64,000 nt of DNA from Vibrio superstes (GCF_003569005.1 NZ_BCUR01000004.1:1080003-1144002); one strand, 5' to 3'. Numbered from the stretch's first letter, positions 52,649 to 62,567 are shown. The notes: generated by a model not told the origin, from the sequence alone. A program made the numbers and translations.

Positions 52649-53599
52649 TTAGCTGATCTTGTTTCGTACGAGTAGGCTCAGGAAGTAACTTCCGCCGACA
52701 AAGTTAATAATAACGCTGATGGTGGTTTGAAAATCGAGTAAGTGCTCAACCAACCACTGGCCACTGATCAGTAATGCAATAGAGACTACACAACTGCTAG
52801 CGATGAGAAATCGGTGCTGGAAACCGGTAAATATTTGCCTAGTCAGACTCACTACAATAAGACCAAGAAACAGTACCGGGCCCACTAGTGCTGTCGATAT
52901 CGAGACTAATAAGGTAGTAACGAACATGATCTTTTTAGTGAGCTTTGCAGTGTCTACACCCAGGCTTTTGGCGTTGTCCACACCCAGCCAAAGCACATCC
53001 AATTGCGAGGCATATCGATAGAGATAAGCAATGCACGCCAATAAGGGCAGGGTGCACCAATACACCAGTTCTGAGCTGACATTGTTGAAGCTCGCAAACA
53101 TCGAATTTTGAATAGCAATAAATTCGTCAGGGTCTATCACCATGGTAAAGAAACCAGTGACACTGTTAAATAAGCTGCCACAAACCACGCCGATCAACAG
53201 TAAGGTAAAGATATTGGTTCTCTGTCTTTTAAAGTAGAGCCCGAATAAGAATGTCGCCAATACCGCCATGATCGCTGTTGAAAGCACAAAATTGACCTTG
53301 GCGTTGGTAATCCAGAGACTTAGTCCGCCAAAGCTCGCCACCAAGATCACTTGAATCATGATGTACAGTGCATCGAAGCCGAGGATTGAAGGGGTCAGAA
53401 TTCGGTTATTAGTGACCGTCTGGAACACTAAGGACGAGGCCGCAATTGCCATGCCTGCCAATACGATGGCCAGTACTTTAGGTATACGGCGTGACAGGAA
53501 GAATTGGTAGTTGTCGACGGTCAGTCCTTTTCCAAGAAAGTAACCAATGAACAACAGAGAAAAGCCTAGGATGAGGGCAAATTTGGTTGAATCACGCAT
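52649..53599 (-). CDS. vctG: Siderophore ABC transporter permease
   Basis: 316 residues with eight to ten membrane helices, FecCD family (LSRRIPKVLAIVLAGMAIAASSLVFQTVTNNRILTPSILGFD at the N-terminus, the usual coupling region). GPVLFLGLIVVSLTRQIF is a characteristic later helix. It overlaps the upstream permease gene by 8 bp, so translation is coupled, and it precedes the ATPase gene by 2 bp. Confidence 0.85.
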   Translation of the reverse strand: MRDSTKFALILGFSLLFIGYFLGKGLTVDNYQFFLSRRIPKVLAIVLAGMAIAASSLVFQTVTNNRILTPSILGFDALYIMIQVILVASFGGLSLWITNAKVNFVLSTAIMAVLATFLFGLYFKRQRTNIFTLLLIGVVCGSLFNSVTGFFTMVIDPDEFIAIQNSMFASFNNVSSELVYWCTLPLLACIAYLYRYASQLDVLWLGVDNAKSLGVDTAKLTKKIMFVTTLLVSISTALVGPVLFLGLIVVSLTRQIFTGFQHRFLIASSCVVSIALLISGQWLVEHLLDFQTTISVIINFVGGSYFLSLLVRNKIS

Positions 53600-54548
53600 T
53601 GCTCTTATCCTTCAATATCAGGTGAATGAAGACCACACCGCCTAAGATGCTGATCACCATGGAAATAGGGATTTCATAAGGGAATAAGATCACTCGGCCT
53701 AACACATCACAGGCCAGCACTAGCATGATCCCGGTATACGCTGTCCATGGCAGATTCTTGCGCATATTATCGCCAACAAACATAGACACAAGGTTGGGAA
53801 CAATAAGCCCAAGGAAGGGGATGACGCCCACAATCATGACTACTGATGAAGAGAGTACGGCGACTAATAGCACGCCGATAAAAACGATTTTTTGATAGTT
53901 CAGACCAATATTTTTGGCAAAGCTTTCGCCAATACTGGCCGCGCTAAACTGGCTGGCAAACCCATACGCGAGTAATGATGCAGGTATGGCTAAGTAGAGA
54001 AATTCGTAGTTGCCTTGTAGAACAGAGGCAAAGTTCGCTACGGTCCAAGAAGACATGCTCTGTACTAGGTCATATTTATACGCAACAAATGTAGTCAGCG
54101 CCGAAATAACGTTGCCGTACATGATGCCGATCAGAGGCACCAGCATGGCATTTTTGAACTTCAGGCTTTGCAAGAAGCGGACGAAGACTAACGTGCCGAT
54201 TACGGAGAAGGTGAAAATAAGAGCAAGATGCGCCCAACCGCTGATGTCTGAGAAAACCACCAGGCTCAATACATAGCCCAATAGCGCACAGTCTATGGTG
54301 CCAGTGGTTGAGGGAGCGGCAAAGCGGTTTTGCACGATTTGCTGCATGATGAGACCGGCAATACTCAGGCCTGCCCCTGCAAGGCAAATCGCAATGAGGC
54401 GTGGAAGTCGGCTCTCAAATAGAATGTGCCAAGCGTGGCTGTCTCCCTCTAATAGAGCAGACAAGTTCATGCTGGCGACGCCAATAAACAAAGAGGCTGA
54501 CCCTAATACAATTAAGGCCAGCGCAGACAGATAGTGATGTATTTTCAT
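53592..54548 (-). CDS. vctD: Siderophore ABC transporter permease
   Basis: 318 residues, FecCD family. Family features: ESRLPRLIAICLAGAGLSIAGLIMQQIVQNRFAAPSTTGT near the N-terminus and IVGVIPFLGLIVPNLVSMFVGDN at about 240. Its 3' end overlaps vctG by 8 bp. Both permeases are similar in length but clearly different in sequence, as in a heterodimeric importer. It starts 22 bp after vctP. Confidence 0.85.
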   Translation of the reverse strand: MKIHHYLSALALIVLGSASLFIGVASMNLSALLEGDSHAWHILFESRLPRLIAICLAGAGLSIAGLIMQQIVQNRFAAPSTTGTIDCALLGYVLSLVVFSDISGWAHLALIFTFSVIGTLVFVRFLQSLKFKNAMLVPLIGIMYGNVISALTTFVAYKYDLVQSMSSWTVANFASVLQGNYEFLYLAIPASLLAYGFASQFSAASIGESFAKNIGLNYQKIVFIGVLLVAVLSSSVVMIVGVIPFLGLIVPNLVSMFVGDNMRKNLPWTAYTGIMLVLACDVLGRVILFPYEIPISMVISILGGVVFIHLILKDKSNA

Positions 54549-54570
54549 CTGATTAGTCGTTCAGAACCTA

Positions 54571-55491
54571 CTACAGTACAGATTCAACATCATCAATCAT
54601 GATGTGTGTTGCTTTATATCCGCCAGCACTTAGATACCAAGCTGCTGGGTCCATAAAGATCATCTTTTCATGCTGATAGGCTGGAGTGCTATGCACTAAG
54701 GCATTATCAAATAGGGCTTTCGCACGGCCGTTACTGGTGCCGATAGCTTGTTCTCTATCGAGAATAATCATTGCGTCAGGTTTCGCTTCAGCGATGTATT
54801 CAAAGGAGATGAGATTACCGTGAGGACCTGTCGGTTTGGTCGATGGTGCGCTTGCCGATTTAAAACCAAAGTCTTCAAATATGATTGAGAAGCGACTCTG
54901 TTCACCATACATGGCCAGATTGTTGCCATTGTTCATTACAGCCAAAGTGCGAAGGTTTTCTTTGCTTGCTAGGGTATGAATGTTTTGCATTCTTTCATCG
55001 GTATTCTTGATAAGCGACTCAGCGATGTCTTGCTTATCAAAAATGTCACCCAAAACACGCCAATGGTGCTGAGTAGTCTTCCAATAGTCTTTGTTATCGA
55101 TCTGGAACAGGTAAGTCGGTGCAATCTGGCTTAACTCACTATACATTGCCGCCTGACGACCTTCGGCAATGATGATATCTGGCTTAAGCATGTAGATGCT
55201 CTCAAAGTTTGGCTCTTTTAAAGAGCCAACCGTTTCATATTCATTCCCTGCATACTGAGAGATAAAGTGTGGAAGCAGAGGCTTTACAACGCCAACAGGC
55301 TTAACACCTAATTCATCCAGAATATCTAGGCTACCATGACCCAAAACCACTACACGCTTTGGTGTTTGATTAATTTCGATAGTTCCCATTGTGTGGGTTA
55401 TCTCTTTCGCTTGAATCGCTTGCGGCAAAAGGACTGAGCAAAGAACGGATAAGGAGGTCACTAGGTGCTTTATGGTTTTATTTTTTAACAT
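54571..55491 (-). CDS. vctP: Periplasmic catechol-siderophore binding protein
   Basis: 306 residues with a signal peptide (ending QAIQA). Helical-backbone binding-protein fold: PKRVVVLGHGSLDILDELGVKPVGVV opens lobe one, YMLKPDIIIAEGRQAAMYSEL and ISFEYIAEAKPDAMIILDR are the paired strand-helix segments. It resembles VctP/CeuE-type proteins that bind catecholate complexes. First gene of the operon, and preceded by a Fur-like box that it shares with the divergent regulator gene. Confidence 0.86.
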   Translation of the reverse strand: MLKNKTIKHLVTSLSVLCSVLLPQAIQAKEITHTMGTIEINQTPKRVVVLGHGSLDILDELGVKPVGVVKPLLPHFISQYAGNEYETVGSLKEPNFESIYMLKPDIIIAEGRQAAMYSELSQIAPTYLFQIDNKDYWKTTQHHWRVLGDIFDKQDIAESLIKNTDERMQNIHTLASKENLRTLAVMNNGNNLAMYGEQSRFSIIFEDFGFKSASAPSTKPTGPHGNLISFEYIAEAKPDAMIILDREQAIGTSNGRAKALFDNALVHSTPAYQHEKMIFMDPAAWYLSAGGYKATHIMIDDVESVL

Positions 55492-55521
55492 AGTGCTAAT
55501 ATCACAACCTGTTTAATTACA

Positions 55522-55540
55522 AATGAGAATTAATTTCAAT
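55522..55540. promoter_or_regulatory. Fur-like box between vctP and the LysR gene
   Basis: AATGAGAATTAATTTCAAT in the 105-bp divergent region resembles the 19-bp Fur consensus in its left half. Binding could control both transcription units. Confidence 0.6.
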
Positions 55541-55596
55541 TGACATAAGTTATCAAATGCATAAAATCCGTCAAATATATATTTGGAATAATCACT

Positions 55597-56535
55597 ATGC
55601 GCATATTGAATACCAGCCAGTTAGATTTGAATCTGCTGGTGGTTCTTAAACAACTCCTTGAAGAGAAACATGTTTCCAACACGGCACTATCCTTGGGAAT
55701 GAGTCAGCCAGCAGTAAGCCGTGCTCTGCACAAACTGCGAGTCGTGTTTAACGATGAACTTCTTATTCGTTCAGGCGAAGGCTACCAGATCACCGAGCGT
55801 GGCAAGGTGCTGCAGTCGGAGCTTGATCAGGTATTGCAAGGATTGGAAACCTTGATGCAAGGTGACAGTTTTGATCCAGCCTCCTCAACCAAGACAATCA
55901 AGATATTTGCTTTGGTGCCTCAAGCTACAGCGCTTATCCCTAAGTTGTTTTCTGAACTGAGAGAGCGTGCGCCCAATATGCATATGGCCGTAGATACCGT
56001 ACCACAGCACCACTTTTCAGGATTAGAAAGTGGTGATGTGCACTTTGTCATGAGTACCGCGCAGCCTGATTATCGCCAACAGAATCTCTATCGATTGCCA
56101 ATTCAAAAACGAGACTTTCGCTTATTGATGAGTGAAACCCATCCATTGGCCAGTAAAGAAACACTAGAAGTTGATGAGCTATTAAGCGCATCAATGGGTC
56201 GTATTTCATTGTATGGAGATACTCGCTTTAATCTGCAAACTCGATTGAGAGAAAAGGGATACCTAGGACGAGACGAGTCTCTGAATGTGCCAATTTCTTT
56301 AACCAATTTTAACCTTGCCGCCTCTATTGCTGAAAGTAGTGATGTGATCTTCCATTTACCGACTCCCTACGCCAAGCAAGTTGCCAAGACTGGAAAGCTG
56401 ATTCTAAAAGAGGTCCCTGAGGATATACGCTCAGACAAAGAACAGGTCTATTTGTATTGGCATAAACGCTTTCAAAACGATGGTATGTGCACTTGGTTTA
56501 GAGAGCTAATCAAAGAAGTGTATAGCGTGAGCTAA
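55597..56535 (+). CDS. LysR-family regulator of the siderophore locus
   Basis: 312 residues. Helix-turn-helix near residues 20-45 (LLEEKHVSNTALSLGMSQPAVSRALHKLR), then LysR substrate domain. It stands between the ABC operon and the TonB receptor gene, the place of IrgB-type activators in Vibrio, which turn on the divergent or adjacent receptor gene under iron limitation. No terminator separates it from the receptor gene. The inducer is unknown; a siderophore complex is possible. Confidence 0.85.
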   Translation: MRILNTSQLDLNLLVVLKQLLEEKHVSNTALSLGMSQPAVSRALHKLRVVFNDELLIRSGEGYQITERGKVLQSELDQVLQGLETLMQGDSFDPASSTKTIKIFALVPQATALIPKLFSELRERAPNMHMAVDTVPQHHFSGLESGDVHFVMSTAQPDYRQQNLYRLPIQKRDFRLLMSETHPLASKETLEVDELLSASMGRISLYGDTRFNLQTRLREKGYLGRDESLNVPISLTNFNLAASIAESSDVIFHLPTPYAKQVAKTGKLILKEVPEDIRSDKEQVYLYWHKRFQNDGMCTWFRELIKEVYSVS

Positions 56536-56636
56536 AGGGATTGTCTGATTCTTACACACTATTCATAAGCTGAATACTAACAATTCACCTTATGAATTCG
56601 GTTGTGTTTGTTAACTATAGCCACTGTCGAGTATGT

Positions 56637-56656
56637 TAATGCGAAACATTATCATT
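56637..56656 (+). promoter_or_regulatory. Fur-like box before the TonB receptor gene
   Basis: The stretch ATGCGAAACATTATCATTA just before the receptor gene matches the Fur consensus best in the half CATTATCATT. Confidence 0.6.
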
Positions 56657-56675
56657 ACACAAAACAGTGGTATTC

Positions 56676-58649
56676 ATGTCAACTCGCACTAAAGTCTCTA
56701 CTGCCATACTCGCAGTTCTTTCTTCTTCTGCTTACGCCAACGAAGCGATTGAAACTGATGAGCAAATGGTAGTTACAGCAACACATACAGAAACATCCGT
56801 TATTGAAGCACCAGCAACCATCTCTGTGATCACAGAAGAAGAGATCATGGCCGAACCTGGCACAGCTCTTAACGATCTCGTCAAAAATATAGCCGGTGTT
56901 GAGAGCCAAATGGACGGGGGTCGTGCGGGTAGAGAGATGATATCTATTCGTGGTATGGACTCAAAGTTCACTATGATCTTGGTCAATGGCAGAAAGTTGA
57001 GTTCTTCAAATGCCATCTTCCGAGGCAATGATTTCGATCTATCCACTATTCCAAAAGAAAGCATTCAACGTATCGAAGTGATCCGAGGCCCAATGTCGGC
57101 TCTGTATGGATCTGAGGCTCTAGGTGGCGTAATCAATGTGATTACTAAACAACCTGATAACGAATGGCGCACTCAATTTAATGCTGATTACGGTTATCGT
57201 GATGACGATGATGGTGGCGAATATTCTACTGGCCTAAGTACGTCTGGTGCCTTGATTGATGACACATTATTCATGTCCTTTTCTGTCAGTCAAAGCGCGC
57301 GTGATGCATGGAGTCCTTATACGGGAACTGCTACCGGAACCAACGGTGAGTATGACCGCTCACAAGCAACCGCACTAGAGGAGCGTGATACGCTGGCTTT
57401 AACCGGTGGTTTGTTATGGTACATCAATCAAGACCACGACCTTGCGTTTGATTTTACTTATTCAGATGATGACCGAGAGGGGATCATTGAGTCTACCGCA
57501 GGACTGACTGAGTCGGATATGCGTGTTAAGCGTGATACTCAAGCGATCACCTACAACGGTATTTGGAACTGGGGTGATACCTTGCTTCGCTATAACCGCG
57601 ATGCGGTAGTTAGCAAAGATAACTACAACAGCAAAAACACGGCTCTTGGTTATTATGACATTGATGAGGTGAACCACTCTGTTGATGGCCATGCTACGAC
57701 TTACTTGGGTGACCACACTCTAACCTCGGGTGCGGACTGGAATTACTCAGAACTGAACAACCCAGATAGCTTGACTCAAACGGGTACAGCGAGCGTTAAC
57801 CAATACGCATTGTTTGTTCAAGACCAATGGGCATTTGCAGACGATTACACTCTCACCTTCGGAACTCGTGTTGATATGCATGATGACTTTGGTGCTCATT
57901 GGAGCCCAAGAGCGTATTTAGTCAATAACTTTAGTGACAAGATTACCATCAAAGGTGGTGTGGGTACTGCATTTAACGCACCAACCTTATTGCAGTTATC
58001 TGAAGAAAACATCATCAATAGCTGTAAAGGCAGTTGTCAGGTTGTGGGTAATCCTGACTTGGATCCAGAAACCAGCATCAGCTATGAGGCTTCTGTGGCC
58101 TATGTTGAATCAAACTGGCAGGTTGAGTCTGGCGTTTTCCGCAATGAAATCAGCAATTTGATCGATCAAGATCGTGATAATCCAGTGGGTAACATTGGTG
58201 GTCAAGATGTGTATACCTATAAGAACATTGATGAAGCTGTTATTCAGGGCTTTGAGCTAACGGCAAGCTACAATATCACTGAATCGGTAGACCTAAGAGG
58301 TAACTATACCTTCTTGGATACTGAAGATAAGACGACCAACGAAGCACTAGAAGACCGTCCGGATCATGCGGCTATGGCTAGACTGGGCTGGGCTGTGACT
58401 AACACTCTTGATACCTTCGTTCGTGTGAACTACACGGGTGAGACCATTATCTCTAACGATGATGATGTGACGCGTCCTTCTTTTGTGACTGCAGATCTTG
58501 GCGTTAACTATGCTATTCATCGTCAATTCAGATTGCGTGCTGGTGTACACAACCTAACGGACGAGCGCTTTGATGAAGTAGAGGTGACCTCTCGCGGTTA
58601 TGCTATCGACCCAAGAACTTGGTATGTCGGTATGACAGCAGATTTCTAG
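56676..58649 (+). CDS. TonB-dependent catechol siderophore receptor
   Basis: 657 residues with a signal peptide (ending SAYA). The TonB box is in DEQMVVTATHTE. The plug domain has TISVITEEEIM, SIRGMDSKFTMILVNGRKL and IQRIEVIRGPMSALYGSEALGGVINVIT. A 22-strand barrel follows, ending in WYVGMTADF. It is of the CirA/IrgA/VctA group. The ATG at 56676 is preferred over a GTG nine bases earlier. It completes the uptake route with the vct ABC operon. A strong terminator follows. Confidence 0.92.
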   Translation: MSTRTKVSTAILAVLSSSAYANEAIETDEQMVVTATHTETSVIEAPATISVITEEEIMAEPGTALNDLVKNIAGVESQMDGGRAGREMISIRGMDSKFTMILVNGRKLSSSNAIFRGNDFDLSTIPKESIQRIEVIRGPMSALYGSEALGGVINVITKQPDNEWRTQFNADYGYRDDDDGGEYSTGLSTSGALIDDTLFMSFSVSQSARDAWSPYTGTATGTNGEYDRSQATALEERDTLALTGGLLWYINQDHDLAFDFTYSDDDREGIIESTAGLTESDMRVKRDTQAITYNGIWNWGDTLLRYNRDAVVSKDNYNSKNTALGYYDIDEVNHSVDGHATTYLGDHTLTSGADWNYSELNNPDSLTQTGTASVNQYALFVQDQWAFADDYTLTFGTRVDMHDDFGAHWSPRAYLVNNFSDKITIKGGVGTAFNAPTLLQLSEENIINSCKGSCQVVGNPDLDPETSISYEASVAYVESNWQVESGVFRNEISNLIDQDRDNPVGNIGGQDVYTYKNIDEAVIQGFELTASYNITESVDLRGNYTFLDTEDKTTNEALEDRPDHAAMARLGWAVTNTLDTFVRVNYTGETIISNDDDVTRPSFVTADLGVNYAIHRQFRLRAGVHNLTDERFDEVEVTSRGYAIDPRTWYVGMTADF

Positions 58650-58674
58650 AGCTTAGCTCTATTTTCGCTCTCAT

Positions 58675-58713
58675 AAAAAAAGCCAACCACTGTTTTCAGT
58701 GGTTGGCTTTTTG
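58675..58713 (+). terminator. Terminator after the TonB receptor gene
   Basis: AAAAGCCAACCACTG/CAGTGGTTGGCTTTT around TTTT, with T run; also suited to stop the convergent DUF2955 gene. Confidence 0.92.
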
Positions 58714-58730
58714 CGTTATTGGCTTGGCTT

Positions 58731-59783
58731 TTAGGTGGCTTTCTTTTTATTGAACACAAAGGCGTCCAATACTCGTAGCGCGACAATAATGTACAAAATC
58801 GCTAGTGAGATGAAGAATATTCGAGAAGCCAAAGCACTGATGAAGTCTGAGTCTGCTCCCATATTACCGTTGATTAAAACGATGATACAGGTCATCGCTG
58901 AGCCGTAATACTTACCTCTTGGGTTAGATGAAAAAATGTTCATCCCCATATAAAGCGCTATTCCGAACATCAAGATGATGAAAAACTGGAATAGCGGCAC
59001 CGCGACTAACCCCCAATAGAATAGAAAGGCGATTAAGCCACCAAGAATGGTAGAGATAAGAGAGTTACGTCCTGCCTCTTTACCTGCGCTAAGCTCTGGT
59101 TTAAGGGTAAACATGGCTGCAAAAATCATGGTTAGCAATAGGTCGGTGCGAGCAAAGGTGATACAAAATGCCACAATCGGGAAGGCAACTAGAGTACTTT
59201 TTAAAGCAAATTGCGCGGCAACCGGGGAGTAAACATTTTTAAATGGGGCCGGTGAGGGCAGGGTAACTTTGTTGGTATCTGGAATAATAAAGTGCAGAAC
59301 AAACACAAATAGCATTGCGGCCCATGCGGACCCTACAAACCCTAATGAAAACCCAATGGCTAACCCCTCAGACATATAGGTAAGCATAGGTAGGATCAAC
59401 ATTGAAAACATGGTCATTAGAGTAAGCCAGAATGACCCGCCTCGGTTGATGTAGTAGTAAATGTTGAACAGGGCGATAAACATCAAGATCAAGAATATGA
59501 CAGGAAACTTGATCAATACCACCGAAAAAAACAAGCCAAAGCAAAAGCCCTTTACTGTGTTCACTAGCCCAACACCTAACTGCCTTGGTGTCATTTGAGG
59601 AACCGGCATTGATAACAGCAGTGTGGAGAAAATAGGGAACAAGAATGCCAGAGGCCAATTAAATATATAAGCGATGGCAGAAGAAACGGCGACCCCTACT
59701 GCAAATCGAAGCTGTCGTATCATAGCCGCATCTTGCAATGCAGCTTTGATATTAGAGCCTAGAGCGTTGCCCTTAGTAGACAT
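58731..59783 (-). CDS. DUF2955 family membrane protein (FUSC-like efflux partner)
   Basis: 350 residues with about ten predicted membrane helices. It fits DUF2955 (FUSC-like): LRFAVGVAVSSAIAYIFNWPLAFLFPIFSTLLL at the N-terminus, PRQLGVGLVNTVKGFCFGL, and FTLKPELSAGKEAGRNSLISTILGGLIAFLFYW in the second half. It overlaps the HlyD-type gene upstream by 11 bp, so the pair is translationally coupled. By analogy to AaeAB it could export aromatic acids or xenobiotics. No outer-membrane factor is nearby. Confidence 0.85.
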   Translation of the reverse strand: MSTKGNALGSNIKAALQDAAMIRQLRFAVGVAVSSAIAYIFNWPLAFLFPIFSTLLLSMPVPQMTPRQLGVGLVNTVKGFCFGLFFSVVLIKFPVIFLILMFIALFNIYYYINRGGSFWLTLMTMFSMLILPMLTYMSEGLAIGFSLGFVGSAWAAMLFVFVLHFIIPDTNKVTLPSPAPFKNVYSPVAAQFALKSTLVAFPIVAFCITFARTDLLLTMIFAAMFTLKPELSAGKEAGRNSLISTILGGLIAFLFYWGLVAVPLFQFFIILMFGIALYMGMNIFSSNPRGKYYGSAMTCIIVLINGNMGADSDFISALASRIFFISLAILYIIVALRVLDAFVFNKKKAT

Positions 59784-60948
59784 AAGAGAACCAGCTCAAC
59801 AGACGTATATAGACCTTCGCAATACCATTTAATATAAAGTTGTTGCTGGTATAGAACTGCACATCAGCTTGTCCACCTACACGGCGAAGCCCCTTCGGAA
59901 GCTCTTCATCAAAAGAGATAACCACAGGGAAGCGTTGCGGATCGCGAAGCCAGCCAGAGCCTGATTTAACGGTAACCAACCCGCCAACAGCGTCTGTAGA
60001 GCCACTTGCAACAGCAAAGCCGATACTGCGTACTTTACCTTTGTAGATTTTTCCCGGAGTAATGTCTAAAGAAATGTCCACTGGGTCGCCAATCTTCAAG
60101 TTTGCGAGGTTGTTTTCTTTAAGGTTTGCTTCAATCCAAGAATCGTCGGCATCAATGAAGGTCATCACTGGCGCGCCGGGATTGGCGTAGTAACCAACAT
60201 CAACCTGCAAGTTCGTGATGCCACCGATAGTTGGGGCAAGTACACGGGTTCTGCTGAGATCTAATTGTGCCTGTTTGAGTTTAGCCACTGCGGTTCTTAC
60301 CCTAGGGTTTGCTGCCCCTTCAGGGCCAAGAGATTGCTTGGCTTTATCAAGGTTTGCCTCGGCGCTACTAACTTGTGCTTTTGCTTGTTTAATTGCAGCT
60401 CGCGCTTTATCGCCATCAGATTTTGAGTAAAGTTTGCGTTGTTCAAGTTCAAAAACACGCGCGCTTTGTACATTAACATGCTCTAGGTTGGTTTGGGCTT
60501 CAACGAGACCAGCTTGGGCTGTTACCACACTTGCCATTCCTGCGCCGATTTCTTGGCCAGCGATTTCTAGCTCCGACTCTGCCAACTCAACACTGAGCTC
60601 ATAATCAGCAGGATCAATACGAAAGAGCTGGGAGCCACGCTCAATAACATCATCTTGGGCAACATTAACTTCTAGTATCTTGCCTGAAACCTGAGGAATG
60701 ATTGGGATCACATAGGCTTGAACACGGGCCTCGTCAGTCCATGGGGTATGTCTGTCGGCAAACAGATACCAAACAAAAATAAGACCAACGACGATAAAGA
60801 CATTACGCGTGATTTTCTTCACTGGGTCATGGGTTTCTTCTGCAGGTGTTTCAGGCGCTTGAGCGGTTTCTTTCTCCGCCTTAGGTTGAGTCTCGGCTTC
60901 TGGTTGTGTTTTTTCGGCTTCGGTTTGATTTTCTTTGTTGTCGCTCAT
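59773..60948 (-). CDS. HlyD/EmrA-type membrane fusion protein
   Basis: 391 residues. An acidic, Ala/Glu/Pro-rich cytoplasmic tail (about 1-45) precedes a membrane helix (NVFIVVGLIFVWYLFA), then a lipoyl half (RVQAYVIPIIPQVSGKILEVNV), a coiled-coil hairpin (about 120-210), and the second lipoyl half and beta barrel. Family: periplasmic adaptor proteins. The ATG at 60948 has AGAGGT upstream; the frame start at 60963 is less likely. It forms an efflux pair with the DUF2955 gene through an 11-bp overlap. Confidence 0.87.
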   Translation of the reverse strand: MSDNKENQTEAEKTQPEAETQPKAEKETAQAPETPAEETHDPVKKITRNVFIVVGLIFVWYLFADRHTPWTDEARVQAYVIPIIPQVSGKILEVNVAQDDVIERGSQLFRIDPADYELSVELAESELEIAGQEIGAGMASVVTAQAGLVEAQTNLEHVNVQSARVFELEQRKLYSKSDGDKARAAIKQAKAQVSSAEANLDKAKQSLGPEGAANPRVRTAVAKLKQAQLDLSRTRVLAPTIGGITNLQVDVGYYANPGAPVMTFIDADDSWIEANLKENNLANLKIGDPVDISLDITPGKIYKGKVRSIGFAVASGSTDAVGGLVTVKSGSGWLRDPQRFPVVISFDEELPKGLRRVGGQADVQFYTSNNFILNGIAKVYIRLLSWFSYVY

Positions 60949-61051
60949 TGTTACCTCTGACATCCAATTTCAGACAAGTTCCACGTTATTGAATTGTGAA
61001 ATATCGTTACATTTTATGTGCTTATCATGCTGTTGTATAGCATTTGCGAGC

Positions 61052-62200
61052 TTAAAATTCGTATTCGATGCCGACGGTGAACACGACATCCGTGGCTTCT
61101 GGTTGATTTCCATCTTCATCGGCAATGGGGTCAATGGTGTTGTCGATAACGGTAATCAGCTCCAAGTCAAAGTCGTCGATGAGTTCGATATCAAATCCAG
61201 TCTCAATACGTTGTATGAAGCTACCAGACTCTCTATTCACGACCTTGCCATCGTAAACAAGGAAGAATTCAATATCAGAGGTGATGTCATATTCAAAATC
61301 AAGGCCAAACGCGATCACAGGAGAGTAAACCTTATCATCCTCACCGACCTCGACATTCACAAAGCGAGTGTACTGAACGCTTGGGCCGGCATAGACCTCT
61401 AGATCCATGCCCTTGATGTCGATGACCTCATAGCCGACCGCAACACCCAACGAGGTCTGATGGTCGATGTTTCTAAACTCATCTAGGATGAGGTCGTAAC
61501 TGGGCAGGGTGAAATACATTTTTTTTGAGTAGTAATAATCGTATTTAGCAGTAAAGCGATGATTGTCTTCTGTCGTTACACTGGTGCCGTTGACTTCCTC
61601 GCGAACCTCTTCGTAGACGCCTCTGTAGGTGACGTTAAAGCGCCCTGAAGTAATCAGGTAACGAACATCACCGGCAATATAATAATCGAAGCTTTCGGTG
61701 TTACCGGATTTAAAATTTAACCCAGCACTAAGCTCCCCAGTCCATAAGCTCTCCCCACTTTTCTCTGATGGAGAAATTGACAGTATGTTTTCTCTTGGAT
61801 AGGTGACCGAAGGCAGTTCCATGAGATAGACGTTCTCTTCATCAATGACGATATGACCTTCAATGATGGTGCCATCAAGAAAACGAAGCAGCATGATATC
61901 TTTGGTTCTTAGCTCCTTGATATCTTTCATCTTTACTTTGTGGATGCCCACTTCATCACTATCAAACTCGACTCTTTCGTCGTACATAGCAATGATGTCA
62001 CCACCGAGCAACTCGCCCTTGTGAACGAGTAGCCAATCAAACTTTGTGGGTACAGAGGGGACTTCAACAAACCAAGCAGGAGCCGTCAGTTCTGGTTTTT
62101 CGCTAGTTGAGTCTAGTTCTGACTCAGCGAAGCTGGTAAAAGAAAGGGCAATGGCGCAGAAAGCGGCGCTAATTTTCTGTTTGTGAGACGTCATTGTCAT
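61052..62200 (-). CDS. DUF481 family outer-membrane protein
   Basis: 382 residues with a signal peptide (ending TSFA). The first third has an SH3-like segment (FDWLLVHKGELLGGDIIAMYDERVEF, IKELRTKDIMLLRFLDGTIIEGHIVID). The C-terminal part is DUF481: WTGELSAGLNFKSGNTESFDYYIAGDVRY, TAKYDYYYSKKMYFTLPSY, a beta-rich barrel-like end finishing in VFTVGIEYEF with a terminal Phe. The family is uncharacterised, often salt- or stress-related. No other gene is close on this strand. Confidence 0.82.
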   Translation of the reverse strand: MTMTSHKQKISAAFCAIALSFTSFAESELDSTSEKPELTAPAWFVEVPSVPTKFDWLLVHKGELLGGDIIAMYDERVEFDSDEVGIHKVKMKDIKELRTKDIMLLRFLDGTIIEGHIVIDEENVYLMELPSVTYPRENILSISPSEKSGESLWTGELSAGLNFKSGNTESFDYYIAGDVRYLITSGRFNVTYRGVYEEVREEVNGTSVTTEDNHRFTAKYDYYYSKKMYFTLPSYDLILDEFRNIDHQTSLGVAVGYEVIDIKGMDLEVYAGPSVQYTRFVNVEVGEDDKVYSPVIAFGLDFEYDITSDIEFFLVYDGKVVNRESGSFIQRIETGFDIELIDDFDLELITVIDNTIDPIADEDGNQPEATDVVFTVGIEYEF

Positions 62201-62297
62201 AATGAAACCAAATCCTTGTGTTCCATTAAAATTAGACTATTTCTCGTTAAAAAACAGTAAGTTTGTGAAATAGCTTTAAGCAATTATGTGAGGGTGG

Positions 62298-62567
62298 TTA
62301 TTTTACTCTCATCAGTTGATGTTCGATATGTGAGAACTTAAAAACGCGAACTTGCGAAGGCTTCATCTTCTCAACCAATTCAAGCATCTCTTGTGTGTAA
62401 TCTCGGCGTCGCATCCACTCTAGGTCTTCTTTAAAGTTGTCTTCACAGATGACGAAGGATTCATCTTTGAAACGACTTTCCTTAACGTGCACTACCCAAA
62501 CTCGAGATTGAAACTCGCTCAGCTCCGACAGCCACTTTTTAGCAGAAGAAAAAATTTGATTTAGCAT
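62298..62567 (-). CDS. Small hypothetical protein
   Basis: 89 residues from the ATG at 62567 (AGGG about nine bases upstream). The protein is charged and helical, with no motif I recognise (VWVVHVKESRFKDESFVICEDNF, LEWMRRRDYTQEML). The same frame opens 31 codons earlier at 62660 and would add a hydrophobic segment (PLLFVTLAMLALANSV), so a membrane-anchored form of 120 residues is the alternative. There is no linked gene. Confidence 0.55.
   Translation of the reverse strand: MLNQIFSSAKKWLSELSEFQSRVWVVHVKESRFKDESFVICEDNFKEDLEWMRRRDYTQEMLELVEKMKPSQVRVFKFSHIEHQLMRVK

Noticed and set aside
60935..61402. 155-codon plus-strand ORF between the HlyD and DUF481 genes
   Set aside because: It runs antisense into the DUF481 gene and has no ribosome site or domain.
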